Assembly (NCBI RefSeq): GCF_001591145.1
Contig: NZ_BCUF01000002.1
Location: 1-64,000 of the forward strand
From: Vibrio harveyi NBRC 15634 = ATCC 14126 = KCTC 12724
GTDB lineage: Bacteria > Pseudomonadota > Gammaproteobacteria > Enterobacterales > Vibrionaceae
DNA length: 64,000 nucleotides
Direction of reading: 5' to 3'
Numbering within the stretch: position 1 is the stretch's first letter; each line of letters begins with the position of its first letter. The notes under the pieces are model-generated. The model was given only the letters and a program-made list of their open reading frames with translations, searched no databases and was not told where the DNA came from. Positions 17,436 through 25,752 of this stretch are shown here, piece after piece. Position numbers and translations under genes: made by a program.

Positions 17436-20189
17436 ATGACTAAAAAGTGGTTTACTGAGTCGGTTGAAGAAACACTGACTCAATTTAATGTATCAACTGA
17501 GCAAGGTCTGACTTCGGAAGAAGTAGAACAGCGTCAGGCTGAACACGGCAAAAATGAGCTACAAGAGCAAGAAGGCAAATCTGCGCTTGAGCTATTTCTA
17601 CACCAATTTAAGAACCCATTGATCTTCATTCTGGGTATTGGTGCGATTGTTTCCTTCTTCACTGGTCACCTAGTTGATGCGATTGCCATCACTGTGATCA
17701 TCTTCATCAATGCCATCATTGCATTTTGGCAAGAGTTTAAAGCTCAGAAGGGCATGGAAGCACTGCGAGAAATGGCAGCCCCAACCGCACAAGTTCGTCG
17801 CAATGGAGAATGGGTTGATGTCTTGGCGCGTGACATTGTGCCAGGCGATATCCTAAAGATTAATACGGGTGACATCCTCGCAGCGGACGTGCGTATCATC
17901 GAAGCGAACCGTCTCGCAGTAGATGAGGCTGCGCTTACTGGTGAGTCTGAGCCGGTTGATAAAATCGTCAAGGTGATTGAAGACGAAACCGTTGGTCTTG
18001 GTGATCAGCGTAATATGGGCTTTATGACCACGATTGTGACGACAGGTACAGGCTTAGGTGTAGTAGTCAGCACAGGCATGAAGACGGAAGTCGGTCATAT
18101 TGCGGACATGATGGCAAACACCGAAGAAACCAAAACACCAATGCAAGAACGTATGGATACCATCGCGAAGACCTTGATGGTTGCGGCTTTGGGTGTGGTT
18201 GCTGTGGTTTGTGGTATCGGTCTTTACCATGGTATGCCTTGGCTCGAAATCCTCAACACGGGTATTTCTCTATCGGTAGCAGCAATTCCAGAAGGTCTAC
18301 CAACGGTTATTTCAATTGTGTTGACCATGGGCTCAACACGTATGGTGAAGAACAACGCATTGGCGAAGCAGCTTTCTGCGATTGAAACGCTCGGTTCAAC
18401 CACGGTTATCTGTTCGGATAAAACCGGTACGCTGACACAAAACCAAATGCAGGTAATGAAAGCGTACGATGCAAGTGGTCGTTACTGGGAAGTGTCGGGC
18501 AAAGGCTTTAGCCCTGAGGGGGAATTCAAACCTCTAGGTCATACGGTTGATGCAAAGCAAAGCCCAGAAATGATGAAAGGCTTGGTAGTTGCGACCCTGT
18601 GTAATGATGCGGAATACATCAAAGATGGTGATAATTCGTCAGTGCGTGGTAACCCAACCGAGGGTGCGCTGATTGTTGCCGCGGCAAAAGCGGGTCTGGA
18701 ACAATCAGACATGCTATCAACAGGCGGTTACTCTATCGTCGAGAAGTTCCCATTCGACTCTGCACGTAAGATGGCGTCAGTGATTGTTAAAGGACCTGAT
18801 GGTAAGCACTTCCTTGCTATCAAAGGTGCGCCAGATGTGGTGTTGCGTAATGCCTCTGGTTTTATGGTTGATGGTGGTGAGCTACCAACAGCTCCAACCA
18901 TGTCGACAGGTAGCCTTGCGTTAGCGGCAAGTCCAGCAGAAGAGGTCATCGCGAATTATGAAGCGGCAATTCAGGACTTCGCAGGGCAAGCGCTTCGTAC
19001 TTTGGCGGTGGGTTACAAAGAGCTGACAGAGGATGACCTAAAGCGTGATCCTGCTGAGCTAGAGAAAGATGTGACCGTGCTTGGTTTGTATGGAATCATG
19101 GACCCTCCGCGTCCAGAGGTTCGAGATGCAGTAGAGAGTTGTTACAACGCTGGCGTTCGCACGGTAATGATCACGGGTGACCATGCACTCACTGCAGCGG
19201 CAATTGCACGCGAAATCGGCATTATCCGCAGTGAAAAAGACTTGGTTATAACGGGAGCACAACTGGATGAAATGGACGATGAGGCATTGCGTAAGATTTG
19301 CCCGGAAGTGGCAGTCTTTGCCCGCGTGACGCCAGAGCACAAGCTGCGTATCGTTCAAGCTCAGCAGCACAACAATGAAGTGGCTGCGATGACGGGTGAT
19401 GGCGTTAATGACGCACCTGCCCTTCGTCGAGCTGACATTGGTGTTGCGATGGGTATTACCGGTACTTCGGTGGCCAAAGATTCAGGTGATTTGATCCTTC
19501 TGGATGACAACTTCAGTACGATCGTGAAAGCCGTGCGCCAAGGACGTCAGATCTTCGATAACTTGCGTAAGTTCATTCGCCAAGCACTGACAGCGAACGT
19601 GGGTGAAGTGTCGGTTATCTTATTTGCTTTCTTGATGATGGGGCCTGAGGCGATTCTACCACTCACGCCATTGATGATTCTTTGGATTAACCTAGTCTCT
19701 GACGGCTTGCCTGCTTTGGCGTTGGGTGTTGAGCCAGAAGAGAAAGACTTGATGGAACGTAAGCCGCGCAAGCGTAACGAAAGTTTCTTCAGCGACCATC
19801 TCGGTACACGTATTGTGACGCGTGGTTTAGCATTAGGCGGAATGAGTTATTTGGCGTTCAACTGGGCATTGAGCAGCGGTCAAAGCGCTCAATATGCACA
19901 GACAATGGCATTCGCAATGTTGATTTTTGCCCAGTTATGGCACTTGTTTGATTCGCGTACGTTTAACTCGTTATATCGTAAGAACCCATTCACCAACAAA
20001 TACCTACTGGGGGCAGTCGCAGTATCAGCAATGCTGTCTCTTGGCGTTATTTACACGAGTCTTGGTCAGCTTATCTTTAATACCGAGGCGCTGAGTGCTG
20101 GTCACCTATTTGGTGTGATATTAGTGTCTTCACTGCCGACGTTCATTTTGTCTGGTATCAAAGAGATGACGAAAACCAAAGTCGTTTAA
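17436..20189 (+). CDS. P-type cation ATPase, type II (Ca2+/SERCA-like)
   Basis: This 917-residue pump has an N-terminal cation-ATPase domain (about 1-70) and TM1-2 at 58-100. The actuator loop TGES is at 168-171, TM4 carries AIPEGLP (283-289), and the phosphorylation site is D328 in CSDKTGTLT. The nucleotide domain and the hinge MTGDGVNDAP (about 651-660) follow. TM6 reads WINLVSDGLPALALG, close to the NxxxDGxPA ion-site motif of Ca2+-ATPases. There is no CPC motif or HMA domain, so it is not a soft-metal pump. The likely substrate is Ca2+ or another hard cation (Mn2+, Na+ are possible). The start is ATG 17436 with TTGGAG just upstream. Confidence 0.88.
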   Translation: MTKKWFTESVEETLTQFNVSTEQGLTSEEVEQRQAEHGKNELQEQEGKSALELFLHQFKNPLIFILGIGAIVSFFTGHLVDAIAITVIIFINAIIAFWQEFKAQKGMEALREMAAPTAQVRRNGEWVDVLARDIVPGDILKINTGDILAADVRIIEANRLAVDEAALTGESEPVDKIVKVIEDETVGLGDQRNMGFMTTIVTTGTGLGVVVSTGMKTEVGHIADMMANTEETKTPMQERMDTIAKTLMVAALGVVAVVCGIGLYHGMPWLEILNTGISLSVAAIPEGLPTVISIVLTMGSTRMVKNNALAKQLSAIETLGSTTVICSDKTGTLTQNQMQVMKAYDASGRYWEVSGKGFSPEGEFKPLGHTVDAKQSPEMMKGLVVATLCNDAEYIKDGDNSSVRGNPTEGALIVAAAKAGLEQSDMLSTGGYSIVEKFPFDSARKMASVIVKGPDGKHFLAIKGAPDVVLRNASGFMVDGGELPTAPTMSTGSLALAASPAEEVIANYEAAIQDFAGQALRTLAVGYKELTEDDLKRDPAELEKDVTVLGLYGIMDPPRPEVRDAVESCYNAGVRTVMITGDHALTAAAIAREIGIIRSEKDLVITGAQLDEMDDEALRKICPEVAVFARVTPEHKLRIVQAQQHNNEVAAMTGDGVNDAPALRRADIGVAMGITGTSVAKDSGDLILLDDNFSTIVKAVRQGRQIFDNLRKFIRQALTANVGEVSVILFAFLMMGPEAILPLTPLMILWINLVSDGLPALALGVEPEEKDLMERKPRKRNESFFSDHLGTRIVTRGLALGGMSYLAFNWALSSGQSAQYAQTMAFAMLIFAQLWHLFDSRTFNSLYRKNPFTNKYLLGAVAVSAMLSLGVIYTSLGQLIFNTEALSAGHLFGVILVSSLPTFILSGIKEMTKTKVV

Positions 20190-20235
20190 GAATGGTGATG
20201 TCGATTCTTGCAGCATAGGGAAGCGACAGAGACCT

Positions 20236-20276
20236 AAAGCCCGCCGAGAGTGATAGCTTGGCGGGCTTTTCTTTTC
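20236..20276 (+). terminator. Terminator of the cation ATPase gene
   Basis: The stem AAGCCCGCCGAG / CTTGGCGGGCTT, with one G-T pair, is followed by TTCTTTTC. Confidence 0.75.
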
Positions 20277-20373
20277 TCTCAAGCAAGGCATCTCTTTAGC
20301 TGTGCGAAGGTTTACTCTATAATCCTCTCCGTTTTCATCTGGTACTTCACCAACTTTCATCTGGGATATTTTC

Positions 20374-21108
20374 ATGATTTCAAAAAACCAACTAAAACTG
20401 CTGCGTGCTTTAGGTCAAAAGAAGCAGCGTAAAGCGCACGGCTTATTTCTGGTTCAAGGTGAAAAGAACGTACTGGAGTTAGCGAACAGCTCGCTCACGG
20501 TAAAGCAGATTTTTGCGACTGCTGAGTTTCTAGAGCAGCACAGCCAAGAACTAAACGGTTTCGAATGTATTGAAGCGTCACTTGATGACTTAACCAAGGC
20601 AAGTACCCTGGTCAGCAATAACGCAGCCATTGCTGTGGTTGAAATTCCAAACGTAACAGTGCCTCAGGCAAAAGGCTTGATGATTGCGTTGGATGGCGTA
20701 TCTGATCCGGGGAACCTAGGTACGATCATTCGCGTAGCAGACTGGTATGGTATCGAGCACATCATCGCGAGTACGGATTGTGCCGACCCATACAACCCAA
20801 AAACCATCAGCGCAACCATGGGTAGCTTTGGTCGTGTGCAAGTTAGCCTAGTGGATTTACCAAGCTACTTAGAAGAGGCAAACTTGCCTGTGTATGGTGC
20901 TTTTCTTGAAGGCGAGAGCGTGCACAAAACGGAATTCTCAGCAGACGGTATTTTGTTGATGGGCAGCGAATCTCATGGTGTGCGTGAAGCGGCGTCTAAA
21001 TTTGTGACTGACAAGATTACTATTCCAGCATTTGGTGGTGCAGAGTCTCTAAACGTAGCAATGGCGACAGGTATTATTCTGGACAACATGCGTCGTCAAC
21101 ACAGCTAA
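20374..21108 (+). CDS. TrmH-family RNA 2'-O-methyltransferase (SpoU class)
   Basis: This 244-residue protein has an N-terminal L30e-like RNA-binding region (LLRALGQKKQRKAHGLFLVQGEKNV, about 1-95 overall) followed by a SPOUT catalytic domain. The three SpoU motifs are visible: the LDGVSDPGNLGTIIR block around residue 110, LMGSESHGV around 205, and IPAFGGAESLNVAMATGI around 225-240. The last two form the knotted SAM pocket. It should methylate a ribose 2'-OH in rRNA or tRNA; the target nucleotide cannot be told. It resembles the uncharacterised rRNA-type members more than TrmH or RlmB. It is monocistronic. Confidence 0.88.
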   Translation: MISKNQLKLLRALGQKKQRKAHGLFLVQGEKNVLELANSSLTVKQIFATAEFLEQHSQELNGFECIEASLDDLTKASTLVSNNAAIAVVEIPNVTVPQAKGLMIALDGVSDPGNLGTIIRVADWYGIEHIIASTDCADPYNPKTISATMGSFGRVQVSLVDLPSYLEEANLPVYGAFLEGESVHKTEFSADGILLMGSESHGVREAASKFVTDKITIPAFGGAESLNVAMATGIILDNMRRQHS

Positions 21109-21132
21109 TCGCAGCAACGAATCATAGATACA

Positions 21133-21187
21133 AAAAAAGCGTAACGAGCCAGACTTTTTCAAGTTGAGGTTCATTACGCTTTTTTCG
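21133..21187. terminator. Bidirectional terminator with a long loop
   Basis: The stem AAAAAAGCGTAA / TTACGCTTTTTT encloses about 30 nt that may partly pair. It lies between the convergent methyltransferase gene and fdxA. Confidence 0.65.
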
Positions 21188-21198
21188 TTTTAATGCGC

Positions 21199-21522
21199 TT
21201 ATTTTTCTAGCATGTCCAATTTATTTGGCACGCCGTTCCACTTTTCTGCTTCATCCATTGCTGGCTTCACTTCAGTTTGTACCGGCCAGATTTCTGCAAG
21301 TTCTGCGTTGAGCTCTTTGTAGATCACTTGATCTTCTGGTAGCTCGTCTTCTTGGAAGATGGCGGCTGCGGCACATTCATCCACGCACAAGCCACAATCG
21401 ATGCATTCAATCGGGTTGATTACCATAAAGTTTGGACCTTCGTGGAAGGCATCAGCAGGGCATACCGCGACACAGTCAGTGTATTTACATTGGATACAGT
21501 TATCGGTTACGACAAACGCCAT
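21199..21522 (-). CDS. fdxA: Seven-iron ferredoxin
   Basis: This 107-residue ferredoxin has Cys9, Cys12, Cys17, Cys21 and Cys40, Cys43, Cys46, Cys50. The spacing fits the Azotobacter-type FdI with one [3Fe-4S] cluster (Cys9, 17, 50), one [4Fe-4S] cluster (Cys21, 40, 43, 46) and Cys12 as the free Cys. The C-terminal extension (about residues 60-107) is also typical. It transfers electrons in the cytoplasm; the partner is not known here. It is divergent from the COG2509 flavoprotein gene, with about 230 bp between the starts, but a functional link is only suggested. Confidence 0.92.
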   Translation of the reverse strand: MAFVVTDNCIQCKYTDCVAVCPADAFHEGPNFMVINPIECIDCGLCVDECAAAAIFQEDELPEDQVIYKELNAELAEIWPVQTEVKPAMDEAEKWNGVPNKLDMLEK

Positions 21523-21754
21523 GATAATCAGCTCTTAAGTTAGTCAAAATTGAAGAATGGGGATAATACTCATCCCAAGGCAAAATTCAACATTCGCTAC
21601 GTTAATTCCGCCGCGCAACTTGGATTTAGTATGACAGACAATTCAATTTCTCGTAAAATGCGCGCCATTGTGAGCTGACTGCTTTTTCACCCTTGATATT
21701 AACGAGGAGAAAATAGCAGTTCTGGCTAAGACACCTACCATAACGAGACATCAC

Positions 21755-23374
21755 ATGATTTGTATTAATGAAATTAAACTTCCTCTTGATCACGAGGAAG
21801 GCGCGCTATTGGACGCGATTACTAAAAAGCTTGGCATTGCTGCTGAGAAAGTTATCTCTTTTAATGTCTTTAGACGCGGCTACGATGCTCGTAAGAAAAC
21901 CAATATTCATCTTATCTACACGCTAGACATCATCGTTGAAGGTGATGAAGAAGCGTTGCTAGCGAAATTTGAAAAAGACCCACATGTTCGCCAAACACCT
22001 GACATGGAATACAAGTTTGTGGCGAAAGCACCTGAGAACCTAACTGAGCGCCCAGTGGTGATCGGTTTCGGTCCTTGTGGTCTTTTTGCGGGTTTGGTTT
22101 TGGCTCAAATGGGCTTTAACCCAATCATCGTTGAGCGTGGTAAAGAAGTACGTGAGCGCACTAAAGACACGTTTGGCTTCTGGCGCAAGCGTACACTTAA
22201 CCCAGAATCGAACGTACAGTTTGGTGAGGGCGGTGCAGGTACTTTCTCTGATGGTAAACTTTACAGCCAAGTGAAAGATCCAAATTTCTACGGTCGCAAA
22301 GTGATCACTGAGTTTGTTGAAGCTGGAGCCCCAGAAGAAATTCTATACGTAAGTAAGCCGCACATCGGTACCTTTAAACTGGTTACCATGATCGAGAAGA
22401 TGCGCGCGAAAATCATCGAGCTAGGTGGTGAGATCCGCTTTAGCACTCGTGTTGACGATCTGCATATGGAAGATGGTCAAATCACAGGCGTAACGCTATC
22501 AAACGGTGAAGAGATCAAATCTCGTCACGTAGTACTAGCGGTAGGTCATAGTGCTCGTGATACCTTTGAAATGCTGCACGACCGTGGCGTTTACATGGAA
22601 GCGAAACCATTCTCTGTTGGTTTCCGTATCGAGCATAAACAGTCGATGATCGACGAAGCGCGTTTTGGTCCAAACGCAGGTCACCCAATTCTTGGTGCTG
22701 CAGACTACAAACTGGTTCACCACTGTAAGAATGGTCGTACGGTTTACAGCTTCTGTATGTGCCCTGGTGGTACGGTAGTTGCGGCAACTTCTGAAGAAGG
22801 TCGTGTAGTAACGAACGGCATGAGCCAGTACTCTCGTGCGGAGCGTAACGCGAACAGCGCAATCGTCGTCGGTATCTCACCAGAAGTAGATTACCCAGGC
22901 GATCCACTAGCAGGTATCCGTTTCCAACGTGAACTGGAATCGGGCGCTTACACACTCGGTGGTGAGAACTACGACGCACCAGCGCAGAAAATTGGTGACT
23001 TCCTGAAAGGTCGCGATCCAAGCGCACTGGGTGATGTTGAGCCATCGTTCACTCCGGGCATCAAATTGACTGACCTGTCAAAAGCGCTACCTGCATTTGC
23101 TATTGAAGCGATTCGTGAAGCAATTCCAGCATTCGATCGTAAGATCAAAGGTTTTGCATCAGAAGATGGTTTGCTTACCGGTGTTGAAACACGTACGTCT
23201 TCTCCAGTTTGCATCAAGCGTGGCAAAGACTTCCAAAGCATTAACTTAAAAGGTTTCTTCCCTGCGGGTGAAGGTGCCGGTTATGCTGGTGGTATTCTTT
23301 CTGCGGGTATTGATGGCATCAAAGTGGCGGAAGCCGTAGCGCGTGACATCGTAGCTTCACTGGAAAATGCATAA
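21755..23374 (+). CDS. FAD-dependent oxidoreductase-like protein, COG2509 family
   Basis: This 539-residue protein has an N-terminal domain of about 95 residues (MICINEIKLPLDHEEGALLDAI... with FRRGYDARKK), then a dinucleotide fold with GFGPCGLFAG (residues 104-113). Further blocks are FGEGGAGTFSDGKL near 155-168, FCMCPGGTVV near 335, and a C-terminal FFPAGEGAGYAGGILSAG that closes the FAD site. This order fits the uncharacterised FAD-dependent dehydrogenase family COG2509. The substrate is unknown. It is probably cytoplasmic, with no signal peptide. It is divergent from a ferredoxin gene, which could be a redox partner. A terminator follows. Confidence 0.85.
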   Translation: MICINEIKLPLDHEEGALLDAITKKLGIAAEKVISFNVFRRGYDARKKTNIHLIYTLDIIVEGDEEALLAKFEKDPHVRQTPDMEYKFVAKAPENLTERPVVIGFGPCGLFAGLVLAQMGFNPIIVERGKEVRERTKDTFGFWRKRTLNPESNVQFGEGGAGTFSDGKLYSQVKDPNFYGRKVITEFVEAGAPEEILYVSKPHIGTFKLVTMIEKMRAKIIELGGEIRFSTRVDDLHMEDGQITGVTLSNGEEIKSRHVVLAVGHSARDTFEMLHDRGVYMEAKPFSVGFRIEHKQSMIDEARFGPNAGHPILGAADYKLVHHCKNGRTVYSFCMCPGGTVVAATSEEGRVVTNGMSQYSRAERNANSAIVVGISPEVDYPGDPLAGIRFQRELESGAYTLGGENYDAPAQKIGDFLKGRDPSALGDVEPSFTPGIKLTDLSKALPAFAIEAIREAIPAFDRKIKGFASEDGLLTGVETRTSSPVCIKRGKDFQSINLKGFFPAGEGAGYAGGILSAGIDGIKVAEAVARDIVASLENA

Positions 23375-23397
23375 TTTAGTCGCGTGATATAACGTCG

Positions 23398-23430
23398 AAA
23401 GCCAGCCCGATCATAGGCTGGCTTTTTTGT
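23398..23430 (+). terminator. Terminator of the COG2509 gene
   Basis: The stem AAAGCCAGCC / GGCTGGCTTT with an 8-nt loop ends in a T-run. Confidence 0.85.
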
Positions 23431-23718
23431 CTTTGCTGCATAGCTAGTTATTTCTCATTTAAATTTCTGAACGACTGGTTACTTATCCAACCTCTTCTCA
23501 TGCTTTATATTCTCATGGTTATTCATCGAGCTGAGGGCGGTGTTGATGGTATATAAATATGCAACCGAGCATCTATTGTTTTGTCTTATGTATTGATTCG
23601 ATTAGAGATCGATAGACTAAATCTATGGATAAAATTACTAATTTCCATTTAGTAAAATCAAGAAATTAGACGACACTTATCTTAAAGGCAGCAAAAATGT
23701 GCCGCTAAGGAGATAAGA
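23431..23718. other. Gene-free region before the CBS gene
   Basis: AT-rich promoter-type sequence with no supported ORF. GGAG at 23708-23711 serves as ribosome site for the ATG at 23719. Confidence 0.4.
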
Positions 23719-24138
23719 ATGCACTCACTAAAAGTTAAAGATTACATGACGTTACAGGCAGTGACTTTCACCAAGAACATGTCGTTGACGGCGGCTTTGG
23801 ACAAGGTGATGCAAAGTGTTACTCTAGGTGGACCTGTTATCGACGAAAACGAGAAAGTCATTGGATTCCTTTCTGAACAAGACCTTTTGGACAAACTCGT
23901 TAAAGCCAGTTATCACTGTCAGGACACGCACACAGTAGAAGAGTGTATGCATGATGATGTTTTGTCTGTATCGCCGGATATGTCGATCATTGAGCTGGCC
24001 GACATGATGAAGATAGGCAAGCCAAAAATGTACCCTGTGGTAGATGATAAAGAGAAACTCGTCGGTGTGATTACAAGACGCGATGTGCTGAGAGCGATAG
24101 GAAAAACGCTGAACGAATGTTTCAAACACCCCGTTTAA
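23719..24138 (+). CDS. Tandem CBS-domain protein
   Basis: This 139-residue cytoplasmic protein consists almost wholly of a CBS pair. The first CBS is about residues 7-65 (VKDYMTLQAVTF, then GGPVIDENEKVIGFLSEQDL). The second is about 75-132 (VEECMHDDVLSV, then YPVVDDKEKLVGVITRRDVL). Such Bateman modules bind adenine nucleotides and act as energy or ligand sensors. No catalytic domain is attached, so it may act in trans or stand alone. A hairpin separates it from the MATE gene downstream, so co-transcription is uncertain. Confidence 0.88.
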   Translation: MHSLKVKDYMTLQAVTFTKNMSLTAALDKVMQSVTLGGPVIDENEKVIGFLSEQDLLDKLVKASYHCQDTHTVEECMHDDVLSVSPDMSIIELADMMKIGKPKMYPVVDDKEKLVGVITRRDVLRAIGKTLNECFKHPV

Positions 24139-24163
24139 TAACAAAACAATAAGTATGAAGACG

Positions 24164-24187
24164 AAAGACGCTACGGCGTCTTTTTGT
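24164..24187 (+). terminator. Terminator after the CBS gene
   Basis: The stem AAAGACGC / GCGTCTTT with a TACG loop is followed by TTTTTG. It ends only about 15 bases before the MATE start, so it must share space with that gene's leader. Confidence 0.7.
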
Positions 24188-24201
24188 CGTTGAGGAAGAA
24201 T

Positions 24202-25653
24202 ATGTCTACGCAAGACGCAAAGTTTGTCCAAGGTTCAACCATGCGCCACATTCTGGTGATGTCCGGAGCGGGTTCCGTGGGTTTAATGGCGCTGTTTGTC
24301 GTCGATTTGCTCGATATGTTGTTCATCAGTATGTTGGGGCAGGTCGAGTTGGCTGCGGCGGTTGGTTTCGCGGGAACATTAATTTTCTTCTCAACTTCAG
24401 CATCGATAGGTACCTCGATAGCGATGGGCGCTTTAGTTTCCAAAGCGATCGGTGCAAAGGATTTCGAACGAGCGAAGTTGACCAGTGGTAGCATCATGCT
24501 GGTGGCTTTTATGATCAGCTTGGTCATTACCATTGGTATGTTCATCCACATTCCTGAATTACTCGCAGCCATCGGTGCGGAAGGAGTTGCGGCGGAGCGT
24601 GCTGAAGCGTATCTCAACATTCTTCTACCAAGTGCGCCAATTTTGGCATTAGGTATGTCAGCCGGTGCAGGTTTGCGTGCTGCTGGTGATGCTAAACGCT
24701 CGATGTGGGCCACGTTGGCTGGTGGTATCGTTAACGCGATTCTTGATCCTCTCTTTATCTTTGTCTTCAAATGGAACGTGGAAGGTGCGGCGGCGGCCTC
24801 GGTGATTGCTCGTTTTACGGTATTGGCATTCTCCCTTTATCCACTGGTGAAAGTGCATCAGTTGGTGTCCTTTCCAACATTTGATATCTTCAAAAATAAC
24901 CTTAAGCCGATTTTGGCGATTGCCATTCCAGCAATCATCACTAATACCGCAACGCCAATTGGCAACGCGATTGTAACGACACATATTGCTCAATTCGGTG
25001 AGGACTTTGTCGCAGGCTTTGCGGTGATAGGGCGTTTAACACCAGTGTGTTTTGCTGTGATTTTTGCATTGTCTGGTGCGGTTGGTCCTATCATTGGGCA
25101 GAACTTTGGCGCGGAGCGAATGGACCGCGTGAAGCGAACACTGACAGACTCTTTGTTGGTTACCACTATCTACACGCTGGGTGTTTGTGCCTTGCTTTAT
25201 GTTTTGCAAGATTACATCGTCGCTATGTTTAGTTTGACGGGGGATGCCGCGATTATTGTTGTCGCGTTCTGCACTTACGTTGCTATCACATTTGTATTCA
25301 ATGGCACTTTATTTGTTGCGAATACCTCGTTTAACAACCTTGGTAAACCGCTTTATTCAACGGCATTGAATTTGGGTAAAGCGACAATTGGTACATTACC
25401 ATTTGTGTACTTTGGGGCTCAATGGTATGGCGCACTTGGTGTGCTATATGGACAAGCGGTGGGTACGATTGTATTTGGTTTACTTGCACTGGTAGTACTG
25501 AACAAGCACATCAAAGATCTGATGCAGAACTTTGGGGAAGACATTATTGAAGATGACCCTGCGATTACTTGTGTTAACACTCAGCCTTTCTGTTCGCATG
25601 ACGCGGTATTGATCGACGAAGTCGCAACGGCTTTGGAAGAAGAAAAAGCGTAA
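24202..25653 (+). CDS. MATE family efflux transporter
   Basis: This 483-residue protein has 12 predicted membrane helices in two six-helix halves. Family motifs include SAGAGLRAAGDAKRSMWATL after TM5 and GAVGPIIGQNFGAERMDRV in the second half, the MATE hallmark. It exports cationic or organic compounds using a Na+ or H+ gradient. Vibrio genomes hold several such pumps (NorM, VcmA, VmrA and others), and I cannot say which this is. ATG 24202 is preferred over an upstream TTG because GAGGAAG lies seven bases before it. The C-terminal tail (about 35 residues) is acidic with two Cys. Confidence 0.9.
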   Translation: MSTQDAKFVQGSTMRHILVMSGAGSVGLMALFVVDLLDMLFISMLGQVELAAAVGFAGTLIFFSTSASIGTSIAMGALVSKAIGAKDFERAKLTSGSIMLVAFMISLVITIGMFIHIPELLAAIGAEGVAAERAEAYLNILLPSAPILALGMSAGAGLRAAGDAKRSMWATLAGGIVNAILDPLFIFVFKWNVEGAAAASVIARFTVLAFSLYPLVKVHQLVSFPTFDIFKNNLKPILAIAIPAIITNTATPIGNAIVTTHIAQFGEDFVAGFAVIGRLTPVCFAVIFALSGAVGPIIGQNFGAERMDRVKRTLTDSLLVTTIYTLGVCALLYVLQDYIVAMFSLTGDAAIIVVAFCTYVAITFVFNGTLFVANTSFNNLGKPLYSTALNLGKATIGTLPFVYFGAQWYGALGVLYGQAVGTIVFGLLALVVLNKHIKDLMQNFGEDIIEDDPAITCVNTQPFCSHDAVLIDEVATALEEEKA

Positions 25654-25678
25654 TTTTGCTTAATTCATCATATTGTTC

Positions 25679-25710
25679 TTGACCTTGGAGCTAGCTCCAA
25701 GGTTTATCCT
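25679..25710 (+). promoter_or_regulatory. MerR-family regulated metal-responsive promoter
   Basis: A perfect 22-bp palindrome (ACCTTGGAGC / GCTCCAAGGT around TA) spans 25682-25703. It sits between a -35 box TTGACC (25679-25684) and a -10 box TATCCT (25705-25710). The 20-bp spacer is longer than the normal 17 bp, and the palindrome fills it. This is the design of promoters activated by MerR proteins such as ZntR, CueR and CadR through DNA twisting. The half-site CTTGGAG resembles ZntR sites (CTGGAG). The regulator gene is not in the window. Confidence 0.88.
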
Positions 25711-25752
25711 TAGTGGCAGAAAGAGACTCATCACCAATAAGGAAAGTGAATT

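Noticed and set aside
22515..23045. 176-codon open frame on the minus strand inside the COG2509 gene
   Set aside because: It lies opposite a well-supported gene, has no family resemblance and odd composition (many His, Arg, Ser). It is a shadow of the real reading frame.
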